A DNA stretch of 9,229 nt from Desulfobacteraceae bacterium (GTDB taxonomy: Bacteria; Desulfobacterota; Desulfobacteria; Desulfobacterales; Desulfatirhabdiaceae): NCBI GenBank assembly GCA_027325475.1, contig DAIEFO010000070.1, positions 1 through 9,229 on the forward strand, read 5' to 3'. Position 1 is the stretch's first letter; each line of letters opens with the position of its first letter. Positions 7,389 to 9,229 of the stretch are shown in pieces. The notes beneath the pieces are model-generated. The model was not told the origin of the DNA. It did not search any database and saw nothing but the letters and a program-made list of their open reading frames with translations. Position numbers and translations under genes: made by a program.

Positions 7389-7415
7389 ATAACCTGCTCT
7401 TTTATAGCAGGTTAT
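7389..7415 (-). terminator. Perfect 10-bp hairpin after the acyltransferase gene
   Basis: ATAACCTGCT and AGCAGGTTAT form a perfect 10-bp inverted repeat with a 7-base loop, CTTTTAT on the plus strand. On the minus strand it begins in the acyltransferase stop region, which has two TAA codons in tandem, so it could end or stabilise that transcript. There is no run of T after it on that strand (ATGAGTGAAAAATC), so an intrinsic terminator is only weakly supported. On the plus strand it is followed by the mildly T-rich TATCTT. Confidence 0.45.
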
Positions 7416-8641
7416 TATCTTAAACTATTGTCCAGATTTTGAGAGCCACTATACCTCCAAGGAAAGTTTCGTACATTGAAGCAGAGATTTATCGGAAAAC
7501 GCAGATGGGATAATTTCTTATGAAAGCTAATGTCAAATTTTCCCCATATACATCCCACAGCGAGAGTTAAACACATCAGTATAAATGATGAAAAGCTATT
7601 TACAGGTATTTTTCTGTGCACCATCAGGCTTATAACGATCGCCAGAAAATTTGCATGTATCAAGTAGATTCCATAGGAATAATCCCCAATCCGGATGAAC
7701 AACTTCTGTAGAAAGCTTTGCTTCATAGCATCTTTGCCAATTTCAAGGACCGAGACAATGACGATTATCATCCCTGACGCAGCGCCGAAAAACAGCAGCA
7801 TGAAAAAAGTGTTTCCAACAAGTTTGATAGACATGACCATTACAGATAAACCGACAACGATAAGAGCCCATACAGCCGTCATTTTCTTTACAAACAGGTT
7901 AAGGATACGCTCTTTACCTGTAAGAAAAATATGATACGCGATGACACCGAAAATAAACAGCACATTATAAGCTGAAATGGCAATATTTGTAACATCCGGA
8001 ACCATAGGGGCGCTGACATTCTCAAATATCTGAAACAAGGTTATTGCAGCAAACCAGATGATAACAAAGGGGAGAAAAAAACGTTTGTTATTGCCCAGTG
8101 CAAATATGGAGCAAACCAAATAGAAAAACACCTCATACAGCAATGTCCACTCAATAAATAAGGGATAATCAATACTTCTATCATGACCGGGAAAAAGCGT
8201 CAAAGCCTGAAAAAGCCCTTTGTTTGAAACAGCGCCGAAACAACATATCTTCACGCAGAGAATAATCATCGCAGTGATAATATAAATCGGATAGATTCGA
8301 AGGAAACGCCGCATCAGAAAGGAATTATAGTTAGTATGAATCAGATGACCCATTATAAAGCCTGAAATCACAAAGAAGAACCAGGCCCCAAAACCGACCG
8401 GCATTACCTTCTGATGAAAATCAAAGATTGTGTGCTGCTTTGCTATTCCGTAGACATACGGGTACATATGAAAGACGAGAACCTGAAGTGCTGCCAACCC
8501 CCGAAGAATCTGTATATTGTAAAAATTTACTTTGTGTTTATTGATGACAGGTTTGATTATCCGCGATTCCGATAACAAGATGACGAATGTTAAAAAAAGT
8601 ATTAACCCCATGATTTCAAGATTATTCATATGCGCAGACAT
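7415..8641 (-). CDS. Acyltransferase-3 family membrane protein (probable polysaccharide O-acetyltransferase)
   Basis: This gene encodes an integral membrane acyltransferase of 408 residues of the OafA/Oac/NodX type, which transfers acyl groups, usually acetyl, to sugars of surface glycans. The key R-X10-H motif is seen as Arg47 to His58 in ILRGLAALQVLVFHMY. It is followed by FFFVISGF (88-95), MRRFLRIYPIYI (110-121), EWTLLYEVFFYL (164-175) and YSYGIYLIHANF (321-332), all usual for the family. About ten hydrophobic segments can be traced. An extra hydrophobic segment (residues 10-23) precedes the usual first helix. ATG 8641 has GGGGGA directly against it. ATG 8629 is an alternative that would place GGGGGA twelve bases upstream; neither spacing is good. 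The gene looks more A+T-rich than the glycosyltransferases. Which sugar it modifies is unknown. Confidence 0.93.
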   Translation of the reverse strand: MSAHMNNLEIMGLILFLTFVILLSESRIIKPVINKHKVNFYNIQILRGLAALQVLVFHMYPYVYGIAKQHTIFDFHQKVMPVGFGAWFFFVISGFIMGHLIHTNYNSFLMRRFLRIYPIYIITAMIILCVKICCFGAVSNKGLFQALTLFPGHDRSIDYPLFIEWTLLYEVFFYLVCSIFALGNNKRFFLPFVIIWFAAITLFQIFENVSAPMVPDVTNIAISAYNVLFIFGVIAYHIFLTGKERILNLFVKKMTAVWALIVVGLSVMVMSIKLVGNTFFMLLFFGAASGMIIVIVSVLEIGKDAMKQSFLQKLFIRIGDYSYGIYLIHANFLAIVISLMVHRKIPVNSFSSFILMCLTLAVGCIWGKFDISFHKKLSHLRFPINLCFNVRNFPWRYSGSQNLDNSLR

Positions 8642-8921
8642 TCCCCCGCTTTACTCTCGTAGATGTGGCGCGATGGTAATAAATGAAGCACTTCCATATC
8701 TGCCAGTTTCGCTTTGACATGCCTGATGTTTTCCGCCGAATGTGCAGATTTTCCGCATCCGGCTCTCGGACAAGATATCATGCTTTCGCCACAGAAGATC
8801 ATTGTCTCTTTTCGACAAATGCAGAGATATGGATCGAAATTTATATCCATTGCTATGAGCCTTATGTTTTTTGCATAGTCACCAGTAACGCCGTTGTTCG
8901 ATATGGCCGTGATGGATCGAT
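8642..8921. other. Intergenic stretch with group II intron domain V-like hairpin; no convincing gene
   Basis: This 280-base stretch lies between the stop of the repeat-bearing gene and the acyltransferase start. A 74-codon minus-strand frame (8626-8850) ends on the acyltransferase's second ATG as ATGA. It lacks a recognisable domain or a clear ribosome binding site and reads through the hairpin at 8735-8765, so I do not call it a gene. The plus-strand frame at 8683-8949 also looks like nothing known. The part next to the repeat gene (8903-8923) resembles a degraded piece of the 111-bp repeat. The stretch may be debris of lost elements. Confidence 0.55.
8735..8765 (-). ncRNA. Group II intron domain V-like hairpin (possible remnant)
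   Basis: Read on the minus strand, the segment begins GAGCCGGATGCGGA and closes with TCTGCACATTCGGC. It folds as GCCGGA/TTCGGC plus TGCGGA/TCTGCA around an A-rich loop, with a two-base CA bulge on the 3' side only. This is the layout of group II intron domain V: AGC triad at 8762-8764, two-base bulge, small purine-rich loop. The outer GA of the 5' strand has no pairing partner, and the loop is one base shorter than the usual GAAA tetraloop. No domain VI, intron boundary or reverse transcriptase is visible nearby, so at best this is a decayed 3' fragment. Confidence 0.3.
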
Positions 8922-9229
8922 TCAGTTTCCTGCAACAAACCTTTTGTAAACAAGCCGTCCTATTCCACGTATTGATCTGTCGTATTCCAACTCAGTTTGT
9001 AACGCTTCTATCTGCTGTTGGAAATTCTCCGTAATCTCCGAAATCTTCTTTTGGCATTCTGCTTCTAACCAGCCTTTTTGCTCACCAATCTGCTGACCAT
9101 ATCCCTGATGAATCGATTCTATCTGTTTCTGAAAATTCTCCGTAATCTCCGTAATCTTCTTTTGGCATTCTGCTTCTAACCAGCCTTTTTGCTCACCAAT
9201 CTGCTGACCATATCCCTGATGAATCGATT
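8922..9229 (-). CDS. C-terminal part of a repeat-containing, probably coiled-coil protein (partial)
   Basis: The last 101 residues of a protein that begins outside the window are readable up to TGA at 8922-8924. They consist of two 37-residue repeats and a 27-residue tail. Each repeat starts ESIHQGYGQQIGEQKGW and goes on with LEAECQKKI, then a TE-rich stretch to NFQ(K/Q)QIE. It is rich in Gln, Glu and Lys with spaced Ile/Leu/Phe, as in a helix that forms a coiled coil. The tail is ALQTELEYDRSIRGIG followed by RLVYKRFVAGN, basic and amphipathic, possibly membrane- or partner-binding. In polysaccharide clusters such tails follow methyltransferase, kinase or glycosyltransferase domains, WbdD being the known case, but the catalytic part here is unseen. 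The repeats are nearly identical as DNA, so the tail length may vary between strains. Confidence 0.82.
   Translation of the reverse strand, partial: SIHQGYGQQIGEQKGWLEAECQKKITEITENFQKQIESIHQGYGQQIGEQKGWLEAECQKKISEITENFQQQIEALQTELEYDRSIRGIGRLVYKRFVAGN
9008..9229. repeat. Two tandem 111-bp repeats inside the coiled-coil gene
   Basis: The copies at 9008-9118 and 9119-9229 differ at five positions by my count: four within eight bases near the start of each copy (plus-strand view) and one further in. The remaining ~77 bases of each copy are identical. The unit is 37 codons, so gain or loss of copies keeps the frame. The right copy ends exactly at the window edge, so the array may continue. Confidence 0.95.

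Noticed and set aside
8626..8850. 74-codon minus-strand frame ending as ATGA on the acyltransferase's second ATG
   Set aside because: No recognisable domain, no clear ribosome binding site, six scattered cysteines without a motif, and it reads through the intron-like hairpin at 8735-8765. The 4-base overlap alone is not enough.
8683..8949. 88-codon plus-strand frame
   Set aside because: Composition unlike the real genes, no ribosome binding site, and it runs over the end of the repeat-bearing gene on the other strand.

Overview
The window reads as part of a surface-polysaccharide (O-antigen, exopolysaccharide or similar glycan) gene cluster of a Gram-negative bacterium. All eight genes I can support lie on the minus strand, so transcription runs from right to left. 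The families and the transposase remnant would fit Desulfobacterota or Gammaproteobacteria, but no gene here fixes the phylum. There are no ribosomal, tRNA or core-metabolism markers.

In transcription order: (1) at the right edge, the 3' end of a gene encoding a coiled-coil-like tail built from two almost identical 111-bp (37-residue) repeats, 8922-9229; (2) a 280-base stretch without a convincing gene that holds a hairpin resembling group II intron domain V; (3) an acyltransferase-3 integral membrane protein (probable O-acetyltransferase), 7415-8641; (4) a 292-base gap that holds a 10-bp perfect hairpin and, on the opposite strand, the promoter, ribosome binding site and first ~23 codons of a broken transposase gene; (5) a 599-residue GT-C type polyprenol-phosphate-sugar-dependent glycosyltransferase, 5323-7122; (6) a 170-base AT-rich gap with a candidate sigma70-type promoter; (7) five tightly packed glycosyltransferase genes, one GT4 and then four GT2, running off the left edge.

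The five cytoplasmic glycosyltransferases are probably co-transcribed. The first four are joined by a 1-base gap, a 14-base overlap and a 4-base ATGA overlap; the last follows after 50 bases and begins at a TTG codon that ORF callers can miss. They would build an oligosaccharide on a lipid carrier at the inner face of the cytoplasmic membrane. The GT-C enzyme and the acyltransferase would decorate it, the GT-C enzyme at the periplasmic face. The repeat protein may be a scaffold or a length-determining partner, by analogy with the WbdD ruler, but its catalytic part lies outside the window.

The least ordinary parts are the repeat-bearing tail, with a degraded echo of the repeat just past its stop codon; the group II intron-like hairpin; the transposase remnant; and a G8 tract inside a conserved motif of the GT4 gene.
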